Of a stretch of 64,000 nt of DNA, positions 1 through 7,865 are shown piece by piece (the first letter of the stretch is position 1; the number at the start of each line of letters is the position of its first letter). This stretch comes from Syntrophomonas sp. UBA5314. GTDB taxonomy: Bacteria; Bacillota; Syntrophomonadia; Syntrophomonadales; Syntrophomonadaceae. The notes below the pieces were generated by a model, which saw only the letters and a list, made by a program, of their open reading frames with translations, was not told the DNA's origin and ran no database searches. The position numbers and the translations under genes are program-made. The stretch spans positions 1 through 64,000 of the forward strand of contig DHRK01000035.1 in the NCBI GenBank assembly GCA_002410325.1. Direction: 5' to 3'.

Positions 1-190
1 TAGTACTCTGTTAACTCTTATTTTTTTATAAATCGTCGAGGGAAATTTTTGCAGGACAAGGCGGAGTAATGAGTAATACTGGACGTATTGCGATTGACGA
101 CAACGCAGTAATTCGGAAAAATCTGCCCAAATTATGGGCGCGAATATACCGAAGTTGTACTAGTAGTGATTTCCCTATTGGCCTTGTGCT
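1..190. other. Unassigned left-edge sequence
   Basis: AT-rich sequence downstream of the first minus-strand HD-GYP gene. I see no convincing open reading frame, RNA gene or strong terminator. It may hold the 3' end of that transcript or part of a dispersed repeat, but nothing inside the window supports either. Confidence 0.3.
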
Positions 191-1351
191 TCAGTGGGAA
201 GAAGTTATATAGGCGTCTTCCCCTGCAAACAGCGGATTCTGAATCGAATAGCTGTCAAAAAGCGGGGTTACTTTGTACAATAATTCGATCTCTTCGTAGG
301 TCAGTCGCTTTACGATGGTTACATCTTTAGCAACGCTTAGATCGATCTCGTAGTTAGGAACGGAATTGTTCCGAGAGTCAAAGATTACCCGAATTACCGG
401 GCTATTCAGACGATACCGGTTGACCGCTGCCACCACGGCGGTGTGCCCGGTATTCAGCCTTACCAGGCTGTTCATCGGGTAAAGGGCTACGTTGGCCGCG
501 AAGGCTTCAATGATTTCCGGGTCAAAACAGGTGCCGGCCAGTTTGCGAATAACGGTCAGGGCATCGGTAGTCGTACGCCCGGTACGGTGGGGGCGGTCTG
601 AAATAAGGGCGTCGAAGGTGTCAACAATCGAGACGATTCTGGCGTAATCCAGGATCTGGCCTCCCTGCAAACCGCGGGGATATCCCTGACCGTCCATCCT
701 TTCATGGTGCTGGAAAGCGATATGCATACTTTTGGTGGATACATCCCGGTAGGTCCGCAGCATATTGAAGCCGATCTGGGCATGGGCCCGGATCTGATCG
801 TTTTCCTGGGGAGTAAGCGGCCCGGCTTTGTATAAGACCGCCGGATCGATTGAGATCATTCCTATGTCGTGTAAAAGCGCCCCCAGACCCAGTTCGGAAA
901 GCTGGCTTTCCGTGTATCCCAGAGTCTGTCCGGTCATTATGGCAAATACCGCCACATTTATGGAATGCAAAAAAACATAGTCGTCATAGGTGCGTATTTC
1001 CTCAAGTTGAATCAAAGCATCGTGCTGGCTGATGATGTTGTCCAGCAATAAATTGACGCTTTTTTTCAGGGGACGCATATCAATGGTTTTCCCGGAGGAG
1101 AGTTCTTTAATGGAATTGTTGAGGGTGTTGGTAAGCGAGCGCCGCACCTGTTCGCTGATGATTTCGGGAACCTCGACATCACCCATCGCATCCTTGATGT
1201 ATATGGAACCAAGCCCCAATTTTTTCAATCGGGCTATGTACATTTCGGTAAGGCGGGTGTTCTTGGTAAGCAGGGCCAGACCATCCACGCCCACTACCGT
1301 ACGCGCGATTATCATACCCGGTTGGAGATGATCCAAATGTATTCTGCGCAT
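191..1351 (-). CDS. HD-GYP domain protein (putative cyclic-di-GMP phosphodiesterase), paralogue 1
   Basis: HD-GYP proteins are cytoplasmic metal-dependent phosphodiesterases that usually hydrolyse cyclic di-GMP. An N-terminal region of about 65 residues (LQPGMIIARTVVG, then a GSIYIKD segment) is common in clostridial HD-GYP proteins. The HD-GYP core follows, with HSINVA, HDIG near residue 161, HHERMDGQGYP near residue 215 and DTFDALISDRPHR. The C-terminal roughly 100 residues are an extension. There is no transmembrane or recognisable sensor domain. The start was set at ATG 1351 because AAGGAGG lies 9 bases upstream; a longer frame to 1390 lacks a site. The residue after HDIG is Met, where the family signature HDxGK has Lys. 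It lies directly downstream of a close paralogue, separated by a terminator, so the two are probably transcribed separately. Catalytic activity is inferred, not shown. Confidence 0.9.
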   Translation of the reverse strand: MRRIHLDHLQPGMIIARTVVGVDGLALLTKNTRLTEMYIARLKKLGLGSIYIKDAMGDVEVPEIISEQVRRSLTNTLNNSIKELSSGKTIDMRPLKKSVNLLLDNIISQHDALIQLEEIRTYDDYVFLHSINVAVFAIMTGQTLGYTESQLSELGLGALLHDIGMISIDPAVLYKAGPLTPQENDQIRAHAQIGFNMLRTYRDVSTKSMHIAFQHHERMDGQGYPRGLQGGQILDYARIVSIVDTFDALISDRPHRTGRTTTDALTVIRKLAGTCFDPEIIEAFAANVALYPMNSLVRLNTGHTAVVAAVNRYRLNSPVIRVIFDSRNNSVPNYEIDLSVAKDVTIVKRLTYEEIELLYKVTPLFDSYSIQNPLFAGEDAYITSSH

Positions 1352-1441
1352 CGTATTTATCCTCCTTGACCTGCCGTTATGTCCTGGCAAGGACCCGGAC
1401 TATACCGGCATTTGCGGCCTTGTCTAAATAATCGAAAAAAT

Positions 1442-1461
1442 GGCTCTTTTTCTTTAGAGCC
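1442..1461 (-). other. Small hairpin next to a terminator
   Basis: The inverted repeat GGCTCT...AGAGCC (6 bp, 8-base loop) lies just beyond the stronger hairpin at 1472-1501. Together they form twin hairpins between the two HD-GYP genes. It could be a back-up terminator or part of the leader of the 1351 gene. Confidence 0.4.
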
Positions 1462-1471
1462 GTCCAATGCC

Positions 1472-1501
1472 AAAAAATGCTCCTTTTAAAGAGCATTTTT
1501 T
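1472..1501 (-). terminator. Rho-independent terminator after HD-GYP paralogue 2
   Basis: Perfect inverted repeat AAAAAATGCTC / GAGCATTTTTT around an 8-base loop. The stem carries its own A and T runs, so it can act on both strands. It lies 28 bp after the stop of the minus-strand gene at 1529-2662. Confidence 0.85.
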
Positions 1502-1528
1502 GCCGGGGCCATTTATTGGTACAGGTTT

Positions 1529-2662
1529 TTAATCCTTGCTTGGAAGTCCGGTTTCTAAATTGCTTTCTTTAGCAATTCGCAAACGGATGATCTGGGTTTC
1601 TTCATAGGTTAAGCGCCGCATTACGGATATTTCCGGAGTCTCCGCCAGATCAATCTCATAGGAGGGCTTGATCAGGTCTCCGGCCTGGTTGCAGATCACG
1701 CTAATTCTGGGGCGGTCGGAGTTGAAGCGGTTGACCGAGGTTACCACCGCCAGGTGCTCGGTGTTCAATTTTAACACGCTGCCCACCGGGTAAAGGGCTA
1801 CATTGGAAGCGAAGGCTTCTACAAATACCGGGTCAAAATGGGTGCCGGACAATTTCTTAATCACTACCATCGCATCGGTGGTGGTGCAGCCAGTGCGGTG
1901 CGGGCGATCCGATATAACCGCGTCAAAGGTATCGGTAACCGCTACTATTTTTGCGTAATCCAATATTTGGCTGCCTTCCAGACCACGAGGATAGCCTTTG
2001 CCGTCCACCCGCTCATGGTGTTGATAGGCCACATGGGCCGATAGGGTTGATATTTCCCTCTGCTGGCGGAGTAAATTGAACCCCAGTTCCGGGTGCAGCT
2101 TTATTTTATTCCTATCAACTATGGAGAGGGCTTCTGGATCGTTCAATATTTGAGCATCCAGGGCCAGCATGCCTATATCATGCAAAAGAGCGCCCAGGCC
2201 CAGATCAGCCAGCCTGTTCTCCGAATAGCCAAGGCTGATGCCGGTCATGATGGAATATACCGCTACATTTATGGAATGGGTGAATACATAGTCGCTGAAA
2301 GAACGAATGTCTTCCAGTTGAATCAGTACATTGCGATTGCTTAAGATATTCTCCAAAAGCAGGTTTACGCTTTTCTTGAACGAAGTGACGTTTATGGAGT
2401 TATTGACGGTAAAGGATTTCAGCGAATTGTTCAAGTTGTTGGATACCGAAAAGAGGACTTTTTCACTGACTATTTCAGGCACCTCACCATCGCCCAATCC
2501 GTCTTTGATATAAACCGAGCCAATTCCGATTTTGCCCAGGCGGACTATGTAATTGTCAGTCAGTCTGGTGTTTTCCGTAAGCAGTGCCCGTCCTGTAAAG
2601 CCCATAACCGTACGGGCTACTACCATGCCGGGGCGTAGATCCTCAAGCGGAATTCTCCTCAA
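1529..2662 (-). CDS. HD-GYP domain protein (putative cyclic-di-GMP phosphodiesterase), paralogue 2
   Basis: Same architecture as its neighbour at 191-1351: an N-terminal LRPGMVVARTVMG region, then an HD-GYP core with HSINVA, HDIG, HHERVDGKGYP and DTFDAVISDRPHR, then a C-terminal extension. HDIG is again followed by Met rather than Lys. The start is placed at TTG 2662: GGGAGGA lies 6 bases upstream and the product then begins RRIPLEDLRPGM, matching the N-terminus of paralogue 1. An ATG at 2683 would put the ribosome site inside the coding region. The metal-binding His/Asp set is retained, so phosphodiesterase activity is plausible. The signal it answers to is unknown. Confidence 0.9.
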   Translation of the reverse strand: MRRIPLEDLRPGMVVARTVMGFTGRALLTENTRLTDNYIVRLGKIGIGSVYIKDGLGDGEVPEIVSEKVLFSVSNNLNNSLKSFTVNNSINVTSFKKSVNLLLENILSNRNVLIQLEDIRSFSDYVFTHSINVAVYSIMTGISLGYSENRLADLGLGALLHDIGMLALDAQILNDPEALSIVDRNKIKLHPELGFNLLRQQREISTLSAHVAYQHHERVDGKGYPRGLEGSQILDYAKIVAVTDTFDAVISDRPHRTGCTTTDAMVVIKKLSGTHFDPVFVEAFASNVALYPVGSVLKLNTEHLAVVTSVNRFNSDRPRISVICNQAGDLIKPSYEIDLAETPEISVMRRLTYEETQIIRLRIAKESNLETGLPSKD

Positions 2663-3064
2663 GCTGCTTCCTCCCAGGTACATAACTCAGATAAAGCAAA
2701 CCGTATGATCATTACTGTCACAATCTCCAAAAGCGGGCAAACTGTAACGACAAATAGCTTAGAACCCCTTCCGAGAGACCCTTTATTACTATCGACCTTC
2801 TCGCGGGAATTTCTTGAGCGGAATGATACGGTGAAAAAGCATCCGACAGATATTGTATTTGTTCGTTGTATTTTTTACAATTCCTGCTAAGAACTCATAT
2901 TTATATACTATTCGCAGATGGGCCCAAAATTCGGAACGAGCACAAATGAGCACATGATCAACTTTTTGCTTAGGAGCCAATTATGTTAAAAAAAGGAATA
3001 AGTATTACGGGGATGGTCTTTTGATCCCTTAAGGAAGCAAAAGACCATCCCCGCTGTCTCAAAC
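2663..3064. other. Intergenic region between HD-GYP 2 and the polysaccharide locus
   Basis: About 400 bp holding the terminator of the polysaccharide operon (3009-3052) and presumably the promoter of the HD-GYP gene. Short open frames on both strands (for example 2789-2980 minus) lack good ribosome sites and recognisable sequence, so I do not call them genes. Confidence 0.5.
3009..3052 (-). terminator. Probable terminator of the exopolysaccharide operon
   Basis: Perfect 14-bp stem (GGGGATGGTCTTTT / AAAAGACCATCCCC) with a 16-base loop, 12 bp after the last gene of the minus-strand operon. A run of seven T on the minus strand lies about 15 bases beyond the stem rather than immediately after it, so termination may be imperfect. 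Confidence 0.65.
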
Positions 3065-4285
3065 CTACTGTGTATAGTCGTGATAATCGGGTTCAAACCA
3101 CCTGACTCCTATTACTTTTTCCCCGGCTGATCTTATAAGGTCTTCCTCATTCAATTCAACCCCGGCCAGGCACAGCTTGGTCTGTTCCGGGTCAAGAGCG
3201 CCGGTAAAGGTGATGCCCCGGACCTGCTCCAGAGCCGGGACAAAATAACCGCAAACCGGGTCGTTTACCGCCCTGATGTCGATTACCGTCTTATGCTCAT
3301 GAGTAAACACCCGATAGTCGAGGTGCTGGTGAACCCGGTTGTATTCGAGGAGGCGCGACAGCCGGGCAACCAGGATTTCTCCGGCCTGGTGCTTCTCTTT
3401 AAGGCGCAGCAACCCCTCGACGGCGGAATGATCCAGGTCTTGGCGGCGAATGCCCAGGTGCTGGCCAACGACGCCATAATGCTGGTTCTCAACCAGCGAG
3501 TCCAGATTCTCCCGGCTGAGCTGCTCCCCCAGCCTTTCCGGGTGCCAATTCCAGTAGGTCAGTTTAATGCCCCAACGCTCCAGGACCATGCGCAGGCCTT
3601 TTCGCCAGGGAGACTCCCGGCGGGCTTCCAAACGCCGGAAGCCCCAAATCTGCTGCCCGTCCCACAATGAAACGGGGCGCAACAGTGAATCATGCCCCAG
3701 TTGGTCGTTTAGAGTGCCGTCCTGAACGAATTGAATTCCCCAGGGTATGGTGACATCAGTATGATAGCCCGGGGTTCCGGGAAGGTCCCCCTTAAGGTGG
3801 CTCGCTGAATGGTGGGTCAGAAAGGCTCCCGGAAAATTCTGAATGTTATTGCTGTTGCCGTGATTGAGCCAGACCTTCAGGTGAACCCCCTGTTTTTCAA
3901 GCTCATTTATCGCCTGAAGGGCATGCTCCCGGGTAAAAGCCATCTGGTCGTTGTAGTCTCCATAGCTGTGCAGGCTGTCTATCCAGCCGCAGCTTATATA
4001 ACGAAGAATTTCTTCGGCGTGGTTTTTAATGCCCCAATCGTAGCCCTTCCAATAGGTCATGAGATCGTAATCATGAGGCCCGTACATCCAGAAGGAATCC
4101 CCAATATCCAGGCCCAGCCCCTCCCCCATCCGGGTCATCGCGCGGGTGTTGAAAAAACGGTGCAGTTCTCGAAACTGGGCTATTTGTTCTTCGTCAACGT
4201 CGTTGGCGATAGCCAGCATGGCTTGGAATGGAAAGGGAAATTTGCGAAGCTTGACGTCCGATCGGTTTCCTGATGAACCAGACAT
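3065..4285 (-). CDS. Polysaccharide-deacetylase-like protein of the exopolysaccharide locus
   Basis: A 406-residue soluble protein with no clear signal peptide. Segments resemble the metal-binding core of NodB-type carbohydrate deacetylases and related barrels: an early NDVD, a central HSYGD and WLNHGN, and many conserved-looking Trp and Tyr residues. It is the last gene of the minus-strand polysaccharide locus, 61 bp after the polymerase-like gene, which suggests a role in trimming or deacetylating the polymer. The start was chosen at ATG 4285, 9 bases after AAGGAG; a frame beginning at 4303 would contain that site. I cannot assign a reaction, and the family link is by motif only. Confidence 0.6.
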   Translation of the reverse strand: MSGSSGNRSDVKLRKFPFPFQAMLAIANDVDEEQIAQFRELHRFFNTRAMTRMGEGLGLDIGDSFWMYGPHDYDLMTYWKGYDWGIKNHAEEILRYISCGWIDSLHSYGDYNDQMAFTREHALQAINELEKQGVHLKVWLNHGNSNNIQNFPGAFLTHHSASHLKGDLPGTPGYHTDVTIPWGIQFVQDGTLNDQLGHDSLLRPVSLWDGQQIWGFRRLEARRESPWRKGLRMVLERWGIKLTYWNWHPERLGEQLSRENLDSLVENQHYGVVGQHLGIRRQDLDHSAVEGLLRLKEKHQAGEILVARLSRLLEYNRVHQHLDYRVFTHEHKTVIDIRAVNDPVCGYFVPALEQVRGITFTGALDPEQTKLCLAGVELNEEDLIRSAGEKVIGVRWFEPDYHDYTQ

Positions 4286-4346
4286 ATGCAGACACTCCTT
4301 CAATAATGATCGGGGCCGGTCATTATTTTGACCGGCTTCTTCCTGG

Positions 4347-5687
4347 TTATGTACTGCCGGGCCCGCCGGCCAGTTCGTTGTTCTGCTGGATCTTCAGATA
4401 ATTGGATGCGAAGATAAGCAGGGTCAGGTAGTAGAAGAACTCATCCCCGCCCAGTACATCCAGAGCCATCCAGGGCATGAACAGGCCCAGCAATACGATC
4501 AGGAACTGCAGTTTTTTTTCAAACAGCATCTTAACCTTGAGCGAGGCCTGTTTGAAGATGCTTATATACCAGGTAACAAACAGCGCGGTGCCAATAACCC
4601 CCAACCGGTAGATGAAATCAATCGGGGTGTTGTGCACGTTGTTGGGCACTCCCACCGGGTATTTTAAGGTGAACCCCACCCCGCACAGCAGTACGTCGAG
4701 GTTGCCCAAGATGTATTTTATATAGAAGGTCTGGAGGTCGGATCTCCCCGTGGTAAGTGAACTGACATTGGTTATCTGGGCAAACCTTCGCAAGTATTCG
4801 TCAATCATGTCCGAAAACATCTGGGTGCTCACTATAACCGTAACCAGGGCGGCGCATAGCAGGATAACCGTTGCTTTTTGGGATACGTCGTTGCGGGAGG
4901 TGAGCATGCCGATGAACCAGACCAGGCCGATCATAACCAGGGAGATCAGAAACATCTTGGAAACACTGGTGAAACCGAAAAAGAGCAGGCAGCCGATGGC
5001 GGCAAATTGAAGCAGCTTTTTAAAGGTAGAACGGGTGTGGTTTGACAATAAAAACAGACAGACCACGGCCAGCAGCACCTGCATGGAGAAATAATTGGGA
5101 TCGGGATTGAACCCGGCCAGGCGGGTAACCTTTAAATCGGCATAGTTGGTGATGGTTATGAAGCGTTGCATGCCTGGTGAGGCCAGCAAGAGATAGGACA
5201 TTCCGGAGGCCAGGAGCATGCCGGCGGAATAAAAAATAGTGCAGACTTTGAAATCAGGATAGTTTTCCCGGTCAGAAATATACCAGGTCAACATTAGGAG
5301 GACCATGCAGAAGCGAATAAAGGCGGTGGGGATAGCCTCAGCCCGCGCTACACCGGTCAGGATAATCATAGCGATCAAGAGCAGGCCCGCTACCAACGCG
5401 TTTAAATTGTTCAGCTTCCTGCTTTTTATGACCAGGCGGGTCAGGATCAGAACGCTGACCAGGGAGAAAAAACTGAAAGTTCCCGGGGATACCTTCATTA
5501 TGGTGGCCCAGGGAAGATAAAACAACATCAGGGGAAGGATGAGCTTGGTATCATTTATAACTGCCATGCCCATAAAAAACAGCAGACTGGCCACGACCAC
5601 CGGGGTCAGGTAGAAATTATGGCCCAGGGCCACGGCTGCGGCGTCCAGAGCGCATAAAAATAAAATTAGCCAGGTTTTTTTATTCAT
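4347..5687 (-). CDS. O-antigen ligase/polymerase-like integral membrane protein (Wzy-like)
   Basis: A 446-residue very hydrophobic protein with about ten to twelve predicted membrane segments and a large loop in the second half (near ITNVSSLTTGRSDLQ, then VGVPNNVHNTPIDF). That layout and the H-N-x-P-x-D type motif fit the Wzy/O-antigen ligase family, which joins repeat units carried on undecaprenyl diphosphate at the outer face of the membrane. The start ATG overlaps the stop of the upstream glycosyltransferase gene by 4 bases, indicating translational coupling. Polymerase versus ligase cannot be decided from sequence. A polymerase is more likely, given the Wzz-like protein and initiating transferase in the same locus. 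Confidence 0.8.
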   Translation of the reverse strand: MNKKTWLILFLCALDAAAVALGHNFYLTPVVVASLLFFMGMAVINDTKLILPLMLFYLPWATIMKVSPGTFSFFSLVSVLILTRLVIKSRKLNNLNALVAGLLLIAMIILTGVARAEAIPTAFIRFCMVLLMLTWYISDRENYPDFKVCTIFYSAGMLLASGMSYLLLASPGMQRFITITNYADLKVTRLAGFNPDPNYFSMQVLLAVVCLFLLSNHTRSTFKKLLQFAAIGCLLFFGFTSVSKMFLISLVMIGLVWFIGMLTSRNDVSQKATVILLCAALVTVIVSTQMFSDMIDEYLRRFAQITNVSSLTTGRSDLQTFYIKYILGNLDVLLCGVGFTLKYPVGVPNNVHNTPIDFIYRLGVIGTALFVTWYISIFKQASLKVKMLFEKKLQFLIVLLGLFMPWMALDVLGGDEFFYYLTLLIFASNYLKIQQNNELAGGPGST

Positions 5688-6490
5688 AATTGATTGCTTC
5701 CCCGTTCAAAGGCTTTCATTCCCCTGATCATGCTGCGCACTATTGCCAACAGTCCGATTTGCGACCGGTCGCGGAACTTCAATGCAAAGTAAGGTATATA
5801 GAGGTATTTGGCTTGGGGATAGACATTGGCCAGCAATGCTCCCTTATCAAAGAAATATTTTTCATGATAGCCCGAGAACCAGCTGGAATGACTGGTGTTG
5901 ACCGTAGCTACAGCCTGGGGATAGGCGTATATCTTAAGCGATTTACGCAGGGCTTCGCGCAGGAACAGGGTGTCTTCGCCGTGTGAATAGGAAGCGCCGC
6001 CCCCGAACAATAAAGAAAACCAGAGATTGGCTTTTAAAAGGCTGGCCCGGCGAATGGCCACCCCGGGCGCTCCATAACGCATAAAGTTGAATATCCGGAC
6101 CCGTTTGACCCGGCTTACCGGGGTGGCCAGGTCACGGGCATCCGGGGAGCTGGCCAGGGCAAAAATTATCAGATCGGCATCAGGCATCTCCTTAAAGGCT
6201 TTAGCGACGGTGGCCGGATAATCTTCAAAAAAGACCAGATCGTCGTCGGCTAAAAGGAGTATATCAGCGCTGGCTTTTAAAAGGGCCTGGTTTCTATTCC
6301 TGCCTACGCCCCTTTCCGGGGTGGTAAGCAGGGTGCATTTGCCATACTCAAATTGGTAGTCACGGCAGTCCCAGCCATCCGATTGATTGGCGATAATAGC
6401 ATCGGTGCGCAGATTCATAATCTGGTACAGGCTGGCGTCTTCCTGGTTCATGGCGGCTACCAGTGTTTCGATCCTACTCATCGCAAGCAT
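5684..6490 (-). CDS. Family 2 glycosyltransferase
   Basis: A 268-residue cytoplasmic enzyme with a GT-A type core: after a short N-terminal strand come GVGRNRNQAL and the nucleotide-sugar/metal site LLADDDLVF near residue 100. A later hydrophilic segment GGGASYSHGEDTLF supplies the usual acceptor-side acidic residues. The C-terminal part is basic and could lie on the membrane. The gene starts just after the kinase-like gene (6493) and overlaps the Wzy-like gene by 4 bases. The start is uncertain: ATG 6490 or ATG 6481 (SRIETLV). The donor and acceptor sugars cannot be told from sequence. Confidence 0.8.
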   Translation of the reverse strand: MLAMSRIETLVAAMNQEDASLYQIMNLRTDAIIANQSDGWDCRDYQFEYGKCTLLTTPERGVGRNRNQALLKASADILLLADDDLVFFEDYPATVAKAFKEMPDADLIIFALASSPDARDLATPVSRVKRVRIFNFMRYGAPGVAIRRASLLKANLWFSLLFGGGASYSHGEDTLFLREALRKSLKIYAYPQAVATVNTSHSSWFSGYHEKYFFDKGALLANVYPQAKYLYIPYFALKFRDRSQIGLLAIVRSMIRGMKAFERGSNQL

Positions 6491-6492
6491 CC

Positions 6493-7170
6493 CTATTTAA
6501 AGCGCTCAAAGTAGTTGTAGGATTCCGCGTATTTAACGTAGTCCCGTTTAAGGGTGTTGTTTATTACTACTCCCAGTATATTGGCCTGAGCCTTTTCCAA
6601 CTGTTCGGTGGCGCGGGTCAGGGAGCTTTTTTTGGTCTTGCCCATTTCAGCCACCAGGATTACTCCATCCGACTTGGCGGCGATCAAGGCCCCGTCTATG
6701 ACGCTGGAAAGAGCCGGAGTATCAAACAGGACAAAGTCGTATTCCCGGCGGACATCTCTAATAAACTCTGAAAACTTGGGTGAACAGAGGATTTCAATGG
6801 GGTTGTCGTGGCCGCTGCCATACGATACATAGCTCAAGTTGGGAATGGTGGTATTGTTGGAGAACCCTCTGATATTTATATCCCGATCGCCGTTTTCGCC
6901 CTCCGCCTCCTTGCCTACCAGTCTCTTATAGGTGCCTGGTTTGCGCATATCGGCATCGACCATCAAGGTACTCCAACCGGAGCGGGCCAGAGAGATGGCC
7001 AGGTTGATAGCAACCGTGGTGGTTCCCACTTTGGGCGTGCAGCTGGTTATGGTCAGGGTTTTCAGGTCGCCGGTGGAATTGCTGAAATGGATATTGGCGG
7101 TCAACAGAGCATAGGCATCCTGAACCGCACGATTGACCTGGGCATAAATATTAACGTATTTGGTCAGCAT
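6493..7170 (-). CDS. CpsD/CapB-type tyrosine-kinase-like ATPase with altered P-loop
   Basis: A 225-residue cytoplasmic protein of the bacterial tyrosine kinase (BY-kinase) family, which in Firmicutes works with a separate Wzz-like membrane activator to control polysaccharide length. Visible features are a Walker A region SCTPKVGTTTVAINLA (about residues 43-58), Walker A-prime TLMVDADMRKP, Walker B DFVLFDTPAL and a C-terminal tyrosine cluster YVKYAESYNYF. Unusually, the invariant P-loop lysine (GKT/S) is replaced by Thr (G-T-T-T), read clearly as GGA ACC ACC ACG. That may weaken ATP hydrolysis or make it a regulatory pseudo-kinase. The activator gene is directly upstream (7182-7865). Confidence 0.85.
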   Translation of the reverse strand: MLTKYVNIYAQVNRAVQDAYALLTANIHFSNSTGDLKTLTITSCTPKVGTTTVAINLAISLARSGWSTLMVDADMRKPGTYKRLVGKEAEGENGDRDINIRGFSNNTTIPNLSYVSYGSGHDNPIEILCSPKFSEFIRDVRREYDFVLFDTPALSSVIDGALIAAKSDGVILVAEMGKTKKSSLTRATEQLEKAQANILGVVINNTLKRDYVKYAESYNYFERFK

Positions 7171-7181
7171 AATATACCCCT

Positions 7182-7865
7182 CTATTTTATTTGGTGTTCG
7201 GGAATGATTCCGATGACTTTAAGATTAAGGTCTTTCTCTATTTCTTCGATAGTTCGGACGGTAGTATCCAGCAATTCCTGAATATATACAATTCCAAAAC
7301 CTGTCAACAGGCCGGCCAGCCCGCCGATCAAAACTATTACCGGAGCGGGGGTCGCGCTTAGAGGAATGACCGGTGGTCTGGCTTCATCCAGGACCCCCAC
7401 GCTTTTACTGTTGGTGAGTTCGTTCAGGGTGTTGACAAAAGCGCCGCTAATTGCGTTGCTTATTATAGCTGCTGTCTGGGGATCCGACCAGGTGGTGCTG
7501 ACCACCATAATGTCTGAATCGGTCTTCATGGTAAGGACTACAATTTTGTTCAACTGTTTTTCGTTTAAAACGATCCCCTGATTTTGCAGGGTGCGCAGAG
7601 CTTCATCGGTCACCCGGCGGCTTTTGATCAATTCCCCATAGTTTTGCACCAGGGTACGGTTGTAGTATAACCCTTCGGTGCTAAGGCTTTTACCGTTTTG
7701 CTCCTGGATTACGTTCATGATATACAGGGAGGAATCGGCCTGATAATCGGGTACAATTGGAAAGAAGAGCACAAAAGCAGAGGCCGCCCCGGCACCCAGG
7801 ACCGCCATCATGATTATTATCCAGATTCTGCGCCTCAAGGCGCTAAACAGTCTGTGAATATCCAT
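7182..7865 (-). CDS. Wzz/YveK-family polysaccharide co-polymerase
   Basis: A 227-residue protein with the two-helix topology of chain-length determinants. The N-terminal membrane segment is about residues 18-40 (after ALRRRIW), an extracytoplasmic alpha/beta region follows, and a proline-rich stretch ARPPVIPLSATPAP precedes the second membrane helix near residue 180. The short cytoplasmic tail would contact the kinase-like protein encoded next. The start was set at ATG 7865 because GAGGAG lies 5 bases upstream; a longer frame to 7928 lacks a site. The first 23 bases overlap the end of galE, supporting co-transcription. Its job should be control of polymer length and recruitment of the kinase. 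Confidence 0.88.
   Translation of the reverse strand: MDIHRLFSALRRRIWIIIMMAVLGAGAASAFVLFFPIVPDYQADSSLYIMNVIQEQNGKSLSTEGLYYNRTLVQNYGELIKSRRVTDEALRTLQNQGIVLNEKQLNKIVVLTMKTDSDIMVVSTTWSDPQTAAIISNAISGAFVNTLNELTNSKSVGVLDEARPPVIPLSATPAPVIVLIGGLAGLLTGFGIVYIQELLDTTVRTIEEIEKDLNLKVIGIIPEHQIK

Noticed and set aside
2731..2765. Possible cyclic-di-GMP-I riboswitch core (GGGCAAAC) on the plus strand
   Set aside because: The rest of the conserved GEMM core is missing and no plus-strand gene follows.
2701..2980. Short open frames on both strands between the HD-GYP and polysaccharide genes
   Set aside because: No ribosome sites, no recognisable sequence and mutual overlap; likely chance.
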